A stretch of 64,000 nt of DNA. It comes from Alteriqipengyuania lutimaris. GTDB taxonomy: Bacteria; Pseudomonadota; Alphaproteobacteria; Sphingomonadales; Sphingomonadaceae. The notes beneath the pieces were generated by a model, which worked only from the letters and a program-made list of their open reading frames with translations, was not told the DNA's origin and did not search any database. Where the stretch lies: the NCBI RefSeq assembly GCF_003363135.1, contig NZ_QRBB01000001.1, forward strand, positions 310,001 through 374,000, given 5' to 3'. A program made the position numbers and the translations under genes. Shown here in pieces: positions 33,272-43,180 of this stretch. The first letter of the stretch is position 1, and the number at the start of each line of letters is the position of its first letter.

Positions 33272-35497
33272 ATGACCACGGCAATTTTTCGCCTGTCGCT
33301 GGGCAGCGCACTGATTGCGCTTGCATGGGCCGGCCAGGCAAGCGCGCAGGAAACGGTTTCGACCGAACGGAGGGACCCGGGCGATGACGACCGACCCGTT
33401 CAGGATATGGAGCGCGACCTTGCCGGGACGATCATCGTCACGGCGCAGCGGCGGACCGAGAGTCTGCAGGACGTACCCGTCACGGTGACGGTGTTCAGCG
33501 AGGAAGAAATTGCCGAGGCGCGCATCCAGGAAGTGTCTGACGTCGTGACCCGCACTCCCGGGCTCAGCTTCGACGCGTTTCCCGCATCGCAGCCGCGCCT
33601 CGCGGTGCGCGGCATCGGCTCTTCCGACAAGGGCGCGGCGGGGGACCCCAGCTCGGCGGTGTTCCTCGACGAAATCTATCTCGGCAGGCCGGCCGCAGTG
33701 GCGTTCGATGCCTTCGACGTGCAGCGGATCGAAGTCCTCAAGGGGCCGCAGGGCACGCTGTTCGGCCGCAATGTCGTGGGTGGTGCGATCAACGTCATCA
33801 CCAATCGCCCCGAACCCGGCATCTTCGCGGCCGGCGCCGAATTCACCTATGGCAACTACGACCGCCTCGACGGGGCCGGGTTCATCAATCTGCCCTTCGG
33901 CGACAGGCGCGCCGCAGTGCGGGCAAGCGCCGCCTACCGTTCGCACGACGGTTATGTCTACAACCCGACCATCGACAGGAATGTCGACACGCAGGACCGC
34001 TTCAGCGGGCGCTTCCAGTTACTCGCCGAGCCGACCGATACGCTGCGGGTCCACTTCACTGTCGACGGCACCCGCGATCGCAATTCGGGCCCGGTCACCC
34101 GCGCCCTCGAGCTTGATCCCGACGATCCGCTTTCGGCGGGATACACGGTCAATCAGGAGCGTGAGGTCGTCTACGGGTCGACCGAAGGGTTCCAGGATCT
34201 CGACACACTCGGCGTGCGCGGCGAGGTCAACTGGGACCTGCCCTTCGCGACCCTGACTGTCTTGGGCTCCTATCGCGATCTCGACTACGCGAATGGCGGC
34301 GATTTCGACGGCGGCGTCGCCGACCCGGCCTCACCCGGGTTCAACCTCGTCAATATCGGCGGCGGCGAAGCCGAACGCTCGGAATTTTCGAGCCAGGAAG
34401 TCCGCCTGACGTCCTTGCCGGGCGGCGCGATCGAATGGGTCGTCGGCCTGTTCCACTACAACCAGCAGGTGGAACGCACGGATACCCTGACACTCGACTC
34501 GATGTTCATCGCTCCGATCCCGCTGACCGAGGTCTTCGCGCAGGACGCCTCGCTCGACAGCGTCGCCGCCTTCGCGGATGCCACCGTGCAACTGAGCGAC
34601 GAGTTCAGTATCCTGGGCGGCTTGCGCTATTCGCGCGACGACAAGGCCTACCGGGTGGACAACCTGCAAAGCGTGGCGCCGCTGCGCAGCGAAGAATTCT
34701 TCGATGTTGCCGCCAGCGAAGTCTTCGACGACGTAACCTGGCGCGCAGGCGTCAATTTCGAGCCAAGCGAGGATCATCTGATCTACGCCCTAGTGTCGAG
34801 CGGCTTCAAGAGCGGCGGCTTTCAGGACAATCCGACCAACGCGATCGCTGCCGCGACGCCCTTCGAGCCGGAAACCGCGACCCAGTACGAACTGGGCCAG
34901 AAAAGCAGTTTTGCGGATGGGCGGCTTATCTGGAACAACACCCTGTTCTATCTCGATTATACTAATCTGCAGACCGATCAGGTGGATCCGGACACGGGAG
35001 CCAGCACCGTTATCAATGCAGGAAAGGCGACGATCAAGGGCTACGAGACGCAGCTGATCGCCAATCTGTTCGCGGGGCTCAGCCTCTCCGCAGCCTATGC
35101 CTATACCGACGCAACCTTCGGCGAATTCGTCGAGAACGGCAACGATCTGTCAGGCAATCGCATCTCGCGAACGCCCCGGCACAAGGTCACGGTCTCGCCG
35201 TCCTACAGCTATCTGTTCGCGAGCGGGGCCGAGCTGAAGATCGCGGCCGATTATCGCTACGAGAGCCAGATTTTCGACGACAACGCCAACACTCCCCCGG
35301 AAATCCGCGATGCGACGCACTTCCTCGACGCACGCATCGTGCTCGACAATATCGCGGACCGCTTCTCGGTTTCGGTGTGGGGCAAGAACCTGACCGACGA
35401 GCTGACCCGGACCTTCCAGGGCACGTTCCTCGGCGCGAATTTCGGCGCTTACAACCCGCCGCGCACCTACGGGGTGACGCTCGGCTTCCGCTACTGA
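33272..35497 (+). CDS. TonB-dependent outer-membrane receptor
   Basis: 741 residues. Signal peptide (FRLSLGSALIALAWAGQASA), a TonB box region with TIIVTAQRRTESLQDVPVTV, the plug (PRLAVRGIGSSDKGAAGDPS, LKGPQGTLFGRNVVGGAINV), then a 22-strand type barrel ending YGVTLGFRY with a terminal aromatic. It resembles the large sphingomonad group that imports plant-derived or organic acid compounds. Substrate not determined; context suggests a hydroxy-acid or its conjugate. Confidence 0.93.
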   Translation: MTTAIFRLSLGSALIALAWAGQASAQETVSTERRDPGDDDRPVQDMERDLAGTIIVTAQRRTESLQDVPVTVTVFSEEEIAEARIQEVSDVVTRTPGLSFDAFPASQPRLAVRGIGSSDKGAAGDPSSAVFLDEIYLGRPAAVAFDAFDVQRIEVLKGPQGTLFGRNVVGGAINVITNRPEPGIFAAGAEFTYGNYDRLDGAGFINLPFGDRRAAVRASAAYRSHDGYVYNPTIDRNVDTQDRFSGRFQLLAEPTDTLRVHFTVDGTRDRNSGPVTRALELDPDDPLSAGYTVNQEREVVYGSTEGFQDLDTLGVRGEVNWDLPFATLTVLGSYRDLDYANGGDFDGGVADPASPGFNLVNIGGGEAERSEFSSQEVRLTSLPGGAIEWVVGLFHYNQQVERTDTLTLDSMFIAPIPLTEVFAQDASLDSVAAFADATVQLSDEFSILGGLRYSRDDKAYRVDNLQSVAPLRSEEFFDVAASEVFDDVTWRAGVNFEPSEDHLIYALVSSGFKSGGFQDNPTNAIAAATPFEPETATQYELGQKSSFADGRLIWNNTLFYLDYTNLQTDQVDPDTGASTVINAGKATIKGYETQLIANLFAGLSLSAAYAYTDATFGEFVENGNDLSGNRISRTPRHKVTVSPSYSYLFASGAELKIAADYRYESQIFDDNANTPPEIRDATHFLDARIVLDNIADRFSVSVWGKNLTDELTRTFQGTFLGANFGAYNPPRTYGVTLGFRY

Positions 35498-35583
35498 CGC
35501 GACGCACCGCAGCCTCCGCAATCCACCGATCGCGGGGCTGCATCGAGACAGGACTTGAGCACACGACTTATGGAGAAATTGGG

Positions 35584-37020
35584 GTGAGCACAGAGACAGC
35601 AAGCGAAGCCACTCGCCTTTCGGAGCCGATCAGGATCATCGTGCCCGTGGGGTCTCTCGGGGCCGGTGTGCGCGAGGATGAGGTAGCGTATGGGCTCTCC
35701 CGCGGTGCACAGGCGATTGCATGCGATGCAGGCTCGACCGATAGCGGGGCAGCGTATCTCGCGACGGGAAAGTCTAAGAACAACTACGGCGCGGTGAAGC
35801 GGGATCTGGAAATCCTGATGAAGGCGCAGGTCGAGGCGGGCATTCCCATCATCATCGGCACGTCCGGCCAGGCGGGCGGCGATATCAATCTGGACTGGAC
35901 ACGGGATATCGCCGTCGAAGTGGCAAAGGAACTGGGCGTCGAACCCAGGATCGCACTGATCCGCAGTGAGCAGGACAAGGATACGGTCAAGCGTCTCAAC
36001 GCGCAGGGCCGGGTGAAGCCGCTCGCGCCGCTCGGGCCTCTCGAGGATGCGACAGTCGACGAATGCGATCACATCGTCGCGGTGCTCGGGGTGGAGCCTT
36101 TCGTCGATGCGCTGGAACAAGGCGCGGACATCATTCTTGCCGGACGCTCGACCGATACGGCGGTGCTAGCCGCTTTTCCCATCTGGAAGGGCGCGCCCTG
36201 GGGCGCCGCGTGGCATGCGGGCAAGATCGGCGAATGCGGCGCCCAGTGCGCCGAGGAGCGGGACGGCTCGGGCGTGCTCCTGTCGGTCTCGTCCGACGGC
36301 TTCAGCGTCGAACCCCTGAGCCGGACCAACCGCTGCACACCCCACAGCGTGTCGGCGCACATGCTGTACGAGAACAGCAATCCCTTCCGGCTTGTCGAGC
36401 CGGGCGGCATTCTCGACGTCACCGATGCGCACTACGAACAGGTCGACGAGCGGACCGTGCGGGTGAGCGGCGCGCGGTGGGACAAGCAGCCCTATACGAT
36501 GAAACTGGAAGGGGCCGGTGGCGGTGCCTTCCAGACGATGATGCTCGTCGGGATCGAAGACCCCGATGTCCTGCGCGACATCAACGGGTTTCACGACCGC
36601 TTCCTGATGGCGCTCTACCAGCGCACCCAGCAATCGATCCCCGCCGAGCGGCTGGGCGAGTTCCATATCTCGCTGCGCATGTACGGGTGGAATGCGGTAT
36701 CGGGCTTGCGGCCTCCCAAGGGCACCGCTCCGCCGCCCGAAATCGGTGTGCTGTTCGTCGCCACGGCCGAGACGCAGGAGCTGGCGAACGAGATTGCGCA
36801 GGCCTGCAACCCCTATTTCTTCCACTTCCCCGCCGTGATGGACAAGGAACTGCCCAGTTACGGCTTCGCATTTTCGCCGGCCGATGTCCCGCGCGGGCAG
36901 GTGTTCGAATTCAAGCTCAACCACGTGGTCGAAGTGAACGACCCCATGGAGCTGGTACGCATGGACTGGGTCGACCTCGGCGAAGCGAGCAAGACCAAGC
37001 TGGAGGTCGCCCATGACTAA
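35584..37020 (+). CDS. AtuA-family protein (DUF1446)
   Basis: 478 residues starting at GTG 35584, with GGAG nine bases upstream. IRIIVPVGSLGAGVREDEVA, CDAGSTDSGAAYLATGKS, GIPIIIGTSGQAGGDINLDW and LAGRSTDTAVLAAFPI mark the acyclic terpene utilisation AtuA / DUF1446 family. The original AtuA is required for citronellol degradation, with no proven biochemistry that I know of. It overlaps the DUF4387 gene by eight bases. The two often occur as adjacent genes, which suggests a two-subunit enzyme. Here it sits in an organic-acid cluster, not a terpene one. Confidence 0.85.
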   Translation: MSTETASEATRLSEPIRIIVPVGSLGAGVREDEVAYGLSRGAQAIACDAGSTDSGAAYLATGKSKNNYGAVKRDLEILMKAQVEAGIPIIIGTSGQAGGDINLDWTRDIAVEVAKELGVEPRIALIRSEQDKDTVKRLNAQGRVKPLAPLGPLEDATVDECDHIVAVLGVEPFVDALEQGADIILAGRSTDTAVLAAFPIWKGAPWGAAWHAGKIGECGAQCAEERDGSGVLLSVSSDGFSVEPLSRTNRCTPHSVSAHMLYENSNPFRLVEPGGILDVTDAHYEQVDERTVRVSGARWDKQPYTMKLEGAGGGAFQTMMLVGIEDPDVLRDINGFHDRFLMALYQRTQQSIPAERLGEFHISLRMYGWNAVSGLRPPKGTAPPPEIGVLFVATAETQELANEIAQACNPYFFHFPAVMDKELPSYGFAFSPADVPRGQVFEFKLNHVVEVNDPMELVRMDWVDLGEASKTKLEVAHD

Positions 37021-37321
37021 GGTAAAGGAGGTCTGCCGCCACATCCGGTCGAAGCAAGCCGGGCCGTTCTGGGTCACGATCGACTTTTTCTTCAACGATC
37101 GCGAGGCGTTCGAGGAATTCTCGGGCAGCCCGTCGCTCGATCCGGACCTGTTCGCCCGCCTTTACGGCACCGATCCCGAGCAGGTGAAGCGCTTCCCGGT
37201 GCCCAGCCTCAATGTCCTCAAGGTCTCGTTTCCGCGCAAGCGACCGCAGGGCGGGATGATCGAGCGAGATATGCATTCGGGCCAGCAATATGTCCGCCTG
37301 CTGGAGAAAGAGCTCGTCTGA
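37013..37321 (+). CDS. DUF4387 protein, partner of AtuA-like gene
   Basis: 102 residues: VKEVCRHIRSKQAGPFWVTI, DFFFNDREAFEEF, YGTDPEQVKRFPVPSLNVLK, VSFPRKRPQGGMIERDMHSG. This is DUF4387, nearly always adjacent to a DUF1446 gene. It may be the small subunit of a heteromeric lyase or isomerase; that is inference from gene pairing. Confidence 0.85.
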   Translation: MTKVKEVCRHIRSKQAGPFWVTIDFFFNDREAFEEFSGSPSLDPDLFARLYGTDPEQVKRFPVPSLNVLKVSFPRKRPQGGMIERDMHSGQQYVRLLEKELV

Positions 37322-37340
37322 GAAAGAAGAGGTAGCGACA

Positions 37341-38120
37341 ATGACAACCCGATTGAAAACCCCCGAGAACTTCCAGCCGCAGGTGTCCGAAGAGGAATGG
37401 GCGCTGCGCGTCGACCTCGCCGCGGCCTTCCGGCTGGTCGCGCTTTACGGATGGGACGATCTGATCTTCACGCACCTGAGCGTACGGGTACCGGGCCCCG
37501 AGCATCATTTCCTCATCAATCCGTACAATCTGATGTTCGAGGAAATCGACGCGTCTTCGCTGTTGAAGATCGACGTCGATGGACAACCGGTGATGGAGAG
37601 CCCGTTTTTCGCCAATCCCGCGGGCTTCACCATCCATTCCGCGATCCACATGGCGCGCGAGGATGCGCATGCGGTGATGCACCTGCACACGCCCTACGGC
37701 CAGGCGGTCAGCGCGATGGCGGAGGGCCTCCTCCCGCACACGCAGACCGCGATGATCGCCAAGCACAATGTCGCCTATCACGAGTACGAGGGCATCGCGA
37801 CCGACCTCGACGAGCGCGAGCGGCTGGTGGCCGACATTGGCGACAAGCATGCGATGATCCTGCGCAACCACGGTACGCTGACCGTGGGCGAGACGGTGTC
37901 CGACGCCTTCATCCGCATGTATTTCCTCGAGCGTGCCTGCGAGACGCAAGTCCACATGCTCGCGGCGGGGCGCGACAACCTGCACACGCCCCCGGAGGGA
38001 GTGGAGCAGAAGGTCGCCGCGCAGACCGCGCCGCAGGCAATCGGCATGGCGAGCCGCGCGCTTGCCTGGCCGGCGCTGCTGCGCAAGCTCGACCGCATTG
38101 ACGACAGTTTTCGCCGGTAG
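37341..38120 (+). CDS. class II aldolase/adducin family protein
   Basis: 259 residues. The zinc site is visible in HTHLSV-type order: LIFTHLSVRVPGPEHHFL, MHLHTPYGQAVSAM (His-x-His) and ILRNHGTLTVGETVSDAF. Members act as fuculose-phosphate aldolases, phosphate-free aldolases or decarboxylases. Next to a glycerate kinase it could cleave or decarboxylate a four-carbon hydroxy-keto acid to a three-carbon one. An AGAAGAGG site precedes ATG 37341. Confidence 0.88.
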   Translation: MTTRLKTPENFQPQVSEEEWALRVDLAAAFRLVALYGWDDLIFTHLSVRVPGPEHHFLINPYNLMFEEIDASSLLKIDVDGQPVMESPFFANPAGFTIHSAIHMAREDAHAVMHLHTPYGQAVSAMAEGLLPHTQTAMIAKHNVAYHEYEGIATDLDERERLVADIGDKHAMILRNHGTLTVGETVSDAFIRMYFLERACETQVHMLAAGRDNLHTPPEGVEQKVAAQTAPQAIGMASRALAWPALLRKLDRIDDSFRR

Positions 38121-38129
38121 GAGGCGCCG

Positions 38130-39128
38130 ATGTCTGCAAGCAAACGCGTCGTCGTTAGCCAACGGTTTTTCGATGCCGAAGCTCGCGATCTGCTCGAGGC
38201 TGCCGGCTGCGAAGTTGTCGAAGCCGAACTGCCTCCTGGCCAAGCAGATGGCGGGCTGTCGCCCGAGGCCCTGATCGAATTGCTCGATGGAGCGGCGGGT
38301 TGGATCGTCGGTCAGGCGCACGTCACCCGCGAAGTTCAGTCCGCGCTCCCGGATTTGCAGGTGATCTCGAGACGGGGGGTGGGTTACGACAGGGTCGATC
38401 TCGAAGCGGCCCGCGATCTGGGCAAGGTCGTGTGCATCGCTGCCGGCGGCAACGACGCGGCGGTCGCGGACCACACGCTCGCGCTGATGCTCGCCGCCGG
38501 GCACCGGCTGCCCGAAACGCAGAACCGGATGAAGTCGGGGGACTGGGCGATCCTCCAGGGAATGGATCTGACCCGCAAGACCGTCGGCATCATCGGCCTC
38601 GGGCGGATCGGGCGCAGTCTCGTCCAGCGGCTGCGCGGCTTCGAATGCGAAATCCTGGCGCTGTCCTCGCCGAGTGCGGAGACCTTCGCGGCGGATCATG
38701 GCATAGAACGGGTGGAGCTGGACGCGCTCCTGACCAGAAGCGATTATGTCACGCTGCACGCACCGCTCAAGGATGCGACCCGGATGATGATCGACGAGGC
38801 GGCTCTTGCCAGAATGAAAAACACCGCAATCCTCGTAAACACCGCCAGAGGCGGATTGGTGGACGATCGCGCTTTGCTTCGGGCCCTGAAGGACGGCACG
38901 ATAGCTGCGGCCGGCCTCGACGTATTCCAGAGCGAGTCCGACCCCGGCTACAGGCCTGTGACGGACGAACTGATCGCTCTGCCCAATGTCGTCGCCACGC
39001 CGCATGCTGGTGCATCGACCCGCGAAGGCCTGGCGCGCACGAACAAGGTAGCGGCGGGCTGCGTGGTGGACGTGCTGGCAGGCAGGACCCCGCCCGAGCA
39101 ATGCGTCGTGGCGGATGGGCGTGGCTGA
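38130..39128 (+). CDS. D-isomer-specific 2-hydroxyacid dehydrogenase
   Basis: 332 residues. NAD-binding motif VGIIGLGRIGRSLVQRL, catalytic Arg in NTARGGLVDDRALL, Glu in the SDPGYRPV/ELIAL segment and His in TPHAGASTREGLARTNKVA. Groups near phosphoglycerate dehydrogenase-like and hydroxypyruvate/glyoxylate reductases. In this operon a hydroxypyruvate-to-D-glycerate reduction would feed the glycerate kinase that overlaps its 3' end. Confidence 0.88.
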   Translation: MSASKRVVVSQRFFDAEARDLLEAAGCEVVEAELPPGQADGGLSPEALIELLDGAAGWIVGQAHVTREVQSALPDLQVISRRGVGYDRVDLEAARDLGKVVCIAAGGNDAAVADHTLALMLAAGHRLPETQNRMKSGDWAILQGMDLTRKTVGIIGLGRIGRSLVQRLRGFECEILALSSPSAETFAADHGIERVELDALLTRSDYVTLHAPLKDATRMMIDEAALARMKNTAILVNTARGGLVDDRALLRALKDGTIAAAGLDVFQSESDPGYRPVTDELIALPNVVATPHAGASTREGLARTNKVAAGCVVDVLAGRTPPEQCVVADGRG

Positions 39129-40395
39129 CAGCGAAGACGACCTGCAAGCGCGCGCGCTGCTGCACCGCATGTTCTACGCCGCAATCGACCGAGCAATGGC
39201 GGAACACTGCATTGCCGGGCACCTCCCCGAGCGCCCGTCGGGGCGGACGATCGTGGTGGGCGCAGGCAAGGCCTCGGCAGAGATGGCGCGTGCGTTCGAG
39301 CGCCGGTGGAGCGGTGAACTGACGGGCTTGGTCATCGTGCCTTATGGCCACAAGGTGCCATGCGAACGCATCGCGATCAGGCAGGCCGCCCATCCCGTGT
39401 CCGATCCAGCGGGGGTCGTGGCGAGCGGAGACATGCTCGCTCTGCTCGAAGACATGGCCGAAGGCGATCTGGTCGTGTGCCTGCTGTCGGGCGGAGGGTC
39501 GGCTCTGCTTTGCGCGCCCGAGGACGGCATCGATTTCGCCGAGCTTCAGACGATCGGCCGCGCACTGTTGAAATCGGGTGCCGATATCGCGCAGATGAAC
39601 GCGGTTCGAAAGAAGCTCGCCAAACCGCTTGGCGGAGGAATCGCCCGCGCGGCAGCGCCTGCAAGGCTCGTTACGCTGGCCATCTCGGATGTCGTCGGAG
39701 ACGATCGCGCATCGATCGCCTCCGGCCCTACCGTCCCCGACCATGCGAGTGGCGACGACGCACTGGCCATTCTGGCAAGCTATGGCGTCGAAATGTCGAC
39801 GGCGGTCGAGACGCTTCTTCGCACGGCTGCCTCAGACGATCCAATACCCGATGCGTGCTACACCGTGATCGCCAGCTCGCGGTCCTCGTGCGATGCCGCC
39901 GCAGCAATCGCGCGCGACGCGGGCTACGCCATCCTCGACCTTGGCGAAGTGACGGGCGAGGCGCGTGAGGTCGGTCGCGACCACGCCGAACTGGTTCGCA
40001 AGGTCGTGCTCGCCGAGGCGGAAGTGAGCGCACCTTGCATCATCCTCTCCAGAGGGGAAACGAGCGTGACCGTGCGCGGCGAGGGGCGCGGGGGGCGCAA
40101 CGGCGAATACCTGCTGTCCCTGCTCACCGCACTCGACGGGGCGGCGGGCGTCCATGCCTTGGCCGCCGATACCGACGGCATCGACGGGGCGGGCGACAAT
40201 GCGGGTGCTTGGTTCGAGCCGGGTCTGGCGAGCCGCGCGCGAGAGAGCGGCCACGATCCGCGCGAATATCTGACGCGGCAGGATTCCTACGCTTTCTTCG
40301 AGGCGATGGACCGGCTCGTGATGACCGGCCCCACACGCACCAACGTCAACGATTTCAGAGCCATTCTCATTCAGTCAACGGAGACCCCGCAATGA
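39115..40395 (+). CDS. glycerate 2-kinase (DUF4147/MOFRL type)
   Basis: ATP-dependent phosphorylation of D-glycerate to 2-phosphoglycerate, 426 residues. Motifs: TIVVGAGKASAEMARAFE, LLSGGGSALLCAPEDGI, LAISDVVGDDRASIASGPTV and the C-terminal MOFRL domain (SRGETSVTVRGEGRGGRNGE, ADTDGIDGAGDNAGA). It overlaps the upstream dehydrogenase by 14 bases and the next gene by four. This is the exit step from the cluster to central metabolism. Confidence 0.92.
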   Translation: MGVADSEDDLQARALLHRMFYAAIDRAMAEHCIAGHLPERPSGRTIVVGAGKASAEMARAFERRWSGELTGLVIVPYGHKVPCERIAIRQAAHPVSDPAGVVASGDMLALLEDMAEGDLVVCLLSGGGSALLCAPEDGIDFAELQTIGRALLKSGADIAQMNAVRKKLAKPLGGGIARAAAPARLVTLAISDVVGDDRASIASGPTVPDHASGDDALAILASYGVEMSTAVETLLRTAASDDPIPDACYTVIASSRSSCDAAAAIARDAGYAILDLGEVTGEAREVGRDHAELVRKVVLAEAEVSAPCIILSRGETSVTVRGEGRGGRNGEYLLSLLTALDGAAGVHALAADTDGIDGAGDNAGAWFEPGLASRARESGHDPREYLTRQDSYAFFEAMDRLVMTGPTRTNVNDFRAILIQSTETPQ

Positions 40396-41474
40396 CGCGC
40401 AATGCCTACAGGATAGCGGTGATCCCCGGAGACGGGATCGGCAAGGAAGTGATCCCGGAAGGGCTGCGGGTGCTCGAAGCCGTCGCGCAGCGGTTCGATT
40501 GCGCATTCGCCTTCGACCACTTCGATTTCGCCAGTTGCGACTACTACCAGAAGCACGGCCAGATGATGCCCGACGACTGGAAGGAACAGATCGGCGGGCA
40601 CGACGCGATTTTCTTCGGCGCGGTCGGCTGGCCCGAAACCGTGCCCGACCACATCTCCCTATGGGGTTCGCTGATCCAGTTCCGCCGCGAATTCGACCAA
40701 TACGTGAACCTTCGTCCCGCCAAGCTGATGCCGGGCGTGACAAGCCCGCTGGCAGGTCGCGCTCCGGGCGAGATCGACTTCATGATCGTCCGCGAGAACA
40801 CCGAGGGCGAGTATTCCTCCATCGGCGGGCGAATCTTCGAAGGCACCGAGCGGGAAACCGTGATCCAGGAGACGGTGATGACGCGCACCGGCGTCGACCG
40901 CATCCTCAAGTTCGCGTTCGAGCTGGCCCAGCGGCGCGAGGCGAAACACCTCACCTCCGCCACCAAGTCGAACGGCATCTCGATCAGCATGCCCTATTGG
41001 GACGAGCGTGTGGAAAAGATGGCAACGGCCTACCCGAACATTAGGTGGGACAAGTTTCACATCGATATCCTGGCGGCGCATTTCGTGCAGCACCCGGACT
41101 GGTTCGATGTAGTCGTCGCCTCCAATCTCTTCGGCGATATCCTGTCCGATCTGGGGCCCGCCTGCACCGGCACGATCGGCATCGCACCGGCAGCGAACAT
41201 CAATCCCGAGCGCAGGTTCCCTTCGCTGTTCGAACCGGTCCATGGCTCCGCGCCCGATATTGCTGGCAAGGGTATCGCCAATCCGGTCGGCCAGATCTGG
41301 GCGGCTGCGATGATGCTCGACCATCTCGGCCACACGGAAGCGTCGGTGGCGGTCGTCGAAGCCATCGAGGCTGTCCTGGCGCAGGAGGAATTCCGGACGC
41401 CCGACCTGGGCGGCGCTTCAGACACTGGTTCATGTGGCCGTGCGATAGCGGGAGCCATTCTTGAAAAGCGCTAA
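40392..41474 (+). CDS. tartrate dehydrogenase/decarboxylase-like enzyme
   Basis: 360 residues of the isocitrate/isopropylmalate dehydrogenase family. IAVIPGDGIGKEVIPEGLRV, WGSLIQFRREFDQYVNLRPA, IVRENTEGEYSSIGGRIFEG, TSATKSNGISISMPYWDE, VASNLFGDILSDLG and FEPVHGSAPDIAGKG. The extended WGSLIQ-REFDQYVNLRP region is typical of tartrate/D-malate dehydrogenases (TtuC/DmlA). These convert tartrate to oxaloglycolate, D-glycerate or, with D-malate, pyruvate. The overlap with the glycerate kinase supports tartrate to glycerate. Confidence 0.9.
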   Translation: MTRNAYRIAVIPGDGIGKEVIPEGLRVLEAVAQRFDCAFAFDHFDFASCDYYQKHGQMMPDDWKEQIGGHDAIFFGAVGWPETVPDHISLWGSLIQFRREFDQYVNLRPAKLMPGVTSPLAGRAPGEIDFMIVRENTEGEYSSIGGRIFEGTERETVIQETVMTRTGVDRILKFAFELAQRREAKHLTSATKSNGISISMPYWDERVEKMATAYPNIRWDKFHIDILAAHFVQHPDWFDVVVASNLFGDILSDLGPACTGTIGIAPAANINPERRFPSLFEPVHGSAPDIAGKGIANPVGQIWAAAMMLDHLGHTEASVAVVEAIEAVLAQEEFRTPDLGGASDTGSCGRAIAGAILEKR

Positions 41475-42067
41475 TGGTTGAGTGTCATAGCTTAAGGTTC
41501 GTCGAATAGCGGAAGAGCTATAACGCGGCATTTTAGGCGCTTTCGCAATCCAATCCGACAGCTCCGGTCTCTCGCAAGCGGACAGTCCTCAACCGGCCCA
41601 GTTGCCGTCCGGCGACTATCAGAAGGAGCAGTCGGTCCGCAAAGCGCCCCGATCCCGGTCATTCGAGATGCTCGCGCTTTGACCGGTAAGCTGCCGTTCG
41701 TGCAGTAATTAGCGGATGGCAGTTAGGCGTCCCAATCTTGGCCGCTATTGAATTGGTGAGCCGTCTTGGGAGCAGGTGTCTTTCCAGACCGGAACGCCGC
41801 TTGGCTGAACCCATATCGCAATGTCGGGCGTTTATGATCCGACTGTCCCGATAATTGGAAAGGCACCGGCTCTTCCTCGAGCAGCCGGAACCTTCCTATG
41901 TTCGAACGAACTGCTTTCCCCAATACCATTCTGCGAGATGCAATCCTCGGGCCGATCACGCTCGACTGCTCGATCCTCGTCGATAGTCCGATCGGATGGC
42001 GCAGGTTCCCGAACATGACCGCTTTCAGCCATGGTTCGCTTGAGGCGCTTATCGGCCAAGAAAGACC
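41475..42067 (+). other. 593-base intergenic stretch without a gene
   Basis: I see no convincing coding frame on either strand, no RNA gene and no clear terminator after the tartrate dehydrogenase gene. Several short frames exist but lack family resemblance and ribosome sites. It should contain the promoter of the operon starting at 42068. Confidence 0.6.
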
Positions 42068-43180
42068 GTGAGCGACGGGTATCAGTCGGCCCGCGTAGCC
42101 TGTTCGCTGCCGCCAGAGGTCCAGCGCAACTTCGTCAGAACGCCTGCGCTACGCCGCGTTTCAATGGATCACCCGGCATGGTTGGCCGCATTGCTCGCAG
42201 ATGCGCCATTCGATGGCCGAGCGACGCTCCGGCAATTCAGCCTCAACCCGGTGGGAGAATTCACGTTTGCAGTCGCGGTCCCGGTCCGCAACGAAGGAGA
42301 AATCCTTCCGCGGATGTTGGCGGCTCTGCTGAGCGCCATGACAGGCGTGAGCGAGCGGGGCTTGGCGGTGTTCGCGGTGAACGATACGCAGGACGCGTCG
42401 GCGCAGCTCATCAAGGACTGGCTCGGACTCAACGGATTACCGGGCGCTGTTGTCGAAGTCGGCTTCGCCCCGGCGATACGCAGCGCGCCGTATACAAGGC
42501 GGCTTGCACTGGATGTCGCCAGCCGCTTTGCACCGGGAGGCGCGCTGCTGACGACCGATGCGGATAGCGAAGTGGGACCGGGATGGGTCCGACAAGGCTT
42601 GGATGATCTCGCCGACGGGTTCGATCTGATCTGTGAAGACGTCCGCCTGGACGATGCCGGCCTCGCTGCATTGCCGGACCAGGTGCGCCTCGCCGGAGAT
42701 GCCGAGCGGGCCTATTATGCGGCCTGCGATGTCCTCTGGCGCAGATGGAGCTGCGAGACAGGTGCCTTCGCGCATCGTGCTTCGGGGGCGAGCCTGGCGA
42801 TCGCAGCCGCCACCTATCGCAAGCTCGGAAGATTGCCCGTCCCCCATCACGGCGAGGATGCGGCGCTGTGTGAGATGGTCCTGGCCGACGGAGGGCGTGT
42901 GATCACCATCGCCGATGGCGGCACACGCACGTCTGCCCGCCTGGAAGGTCGCGCCGCCGGTGGCTGCGGTGCGGCGTTGAGCAGACGCGCCAGCGAGATC
43001 GATCCGGTTTGCGACGCAGCGCTTGTCCCGCTCGCGGAATTGAGAAGGCTCGCTTCCTTCCGGCTGCGTCATGGGTATCGGTACGAAAGGGACCGGCCTG
43101 AAAAAGCGCTTCGCTACAGCGAGATCCTTGTCCAGCTGGCTCACGCCCGGACCCTGCTGGCAGAGGAGGCAATCGTTTGA
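42068..43180 (+). CDS. family 2 glycosyltransferase
   Basis: 370 residues (GTG 42068; ATG 42164 is an alternative that keeps the whole domain). FTFAVAVPVRNEGEILPRML opens the GT-A fold, FAVNDTQDASAQLIKDWL follows, and ALLTTDADSEVGPGWVRQGL carries the DxD (TDADS). The middle FAHRASGASLAIAAATYRKL and HHGEDAALCEMVL resemble the acceptor loop with an ED pair. First gene of a four-gene, overlapping operon. Sugar donor and acceptor unknown. Confidence 0.85.
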   Translation: MSDGYQSARVACSLPPEVQRNFVRTPALRRVSMDHPAWLAALLADAPFDGRATLRQFSLNPVGEFTFAVAVPVRNEGEILPRMLAALLSAMTGVSERGLAVFAVNDTQDASAQLIKDWLGLNGLPGAVVEVGFAPAIRSAPYTRRLALDVASRFAPGGALLTTDADSEVGPGWVRQGLDDLADGFDLICEDVRLDDAGLAALPDQVRLAGDAERAYYAACDVLWRRWSCETGAFAHRASGASLAIAAATYRKLGRLPVPHHGEDAALCEMVLADGGRVITIADGGTRTSARLEGRAAGGCGAALSRRASEIDPVCDAALVPLAELRRLASFRLRHGYRYERDRPEKALRYSEILVQLAHARTLLAEEAIV

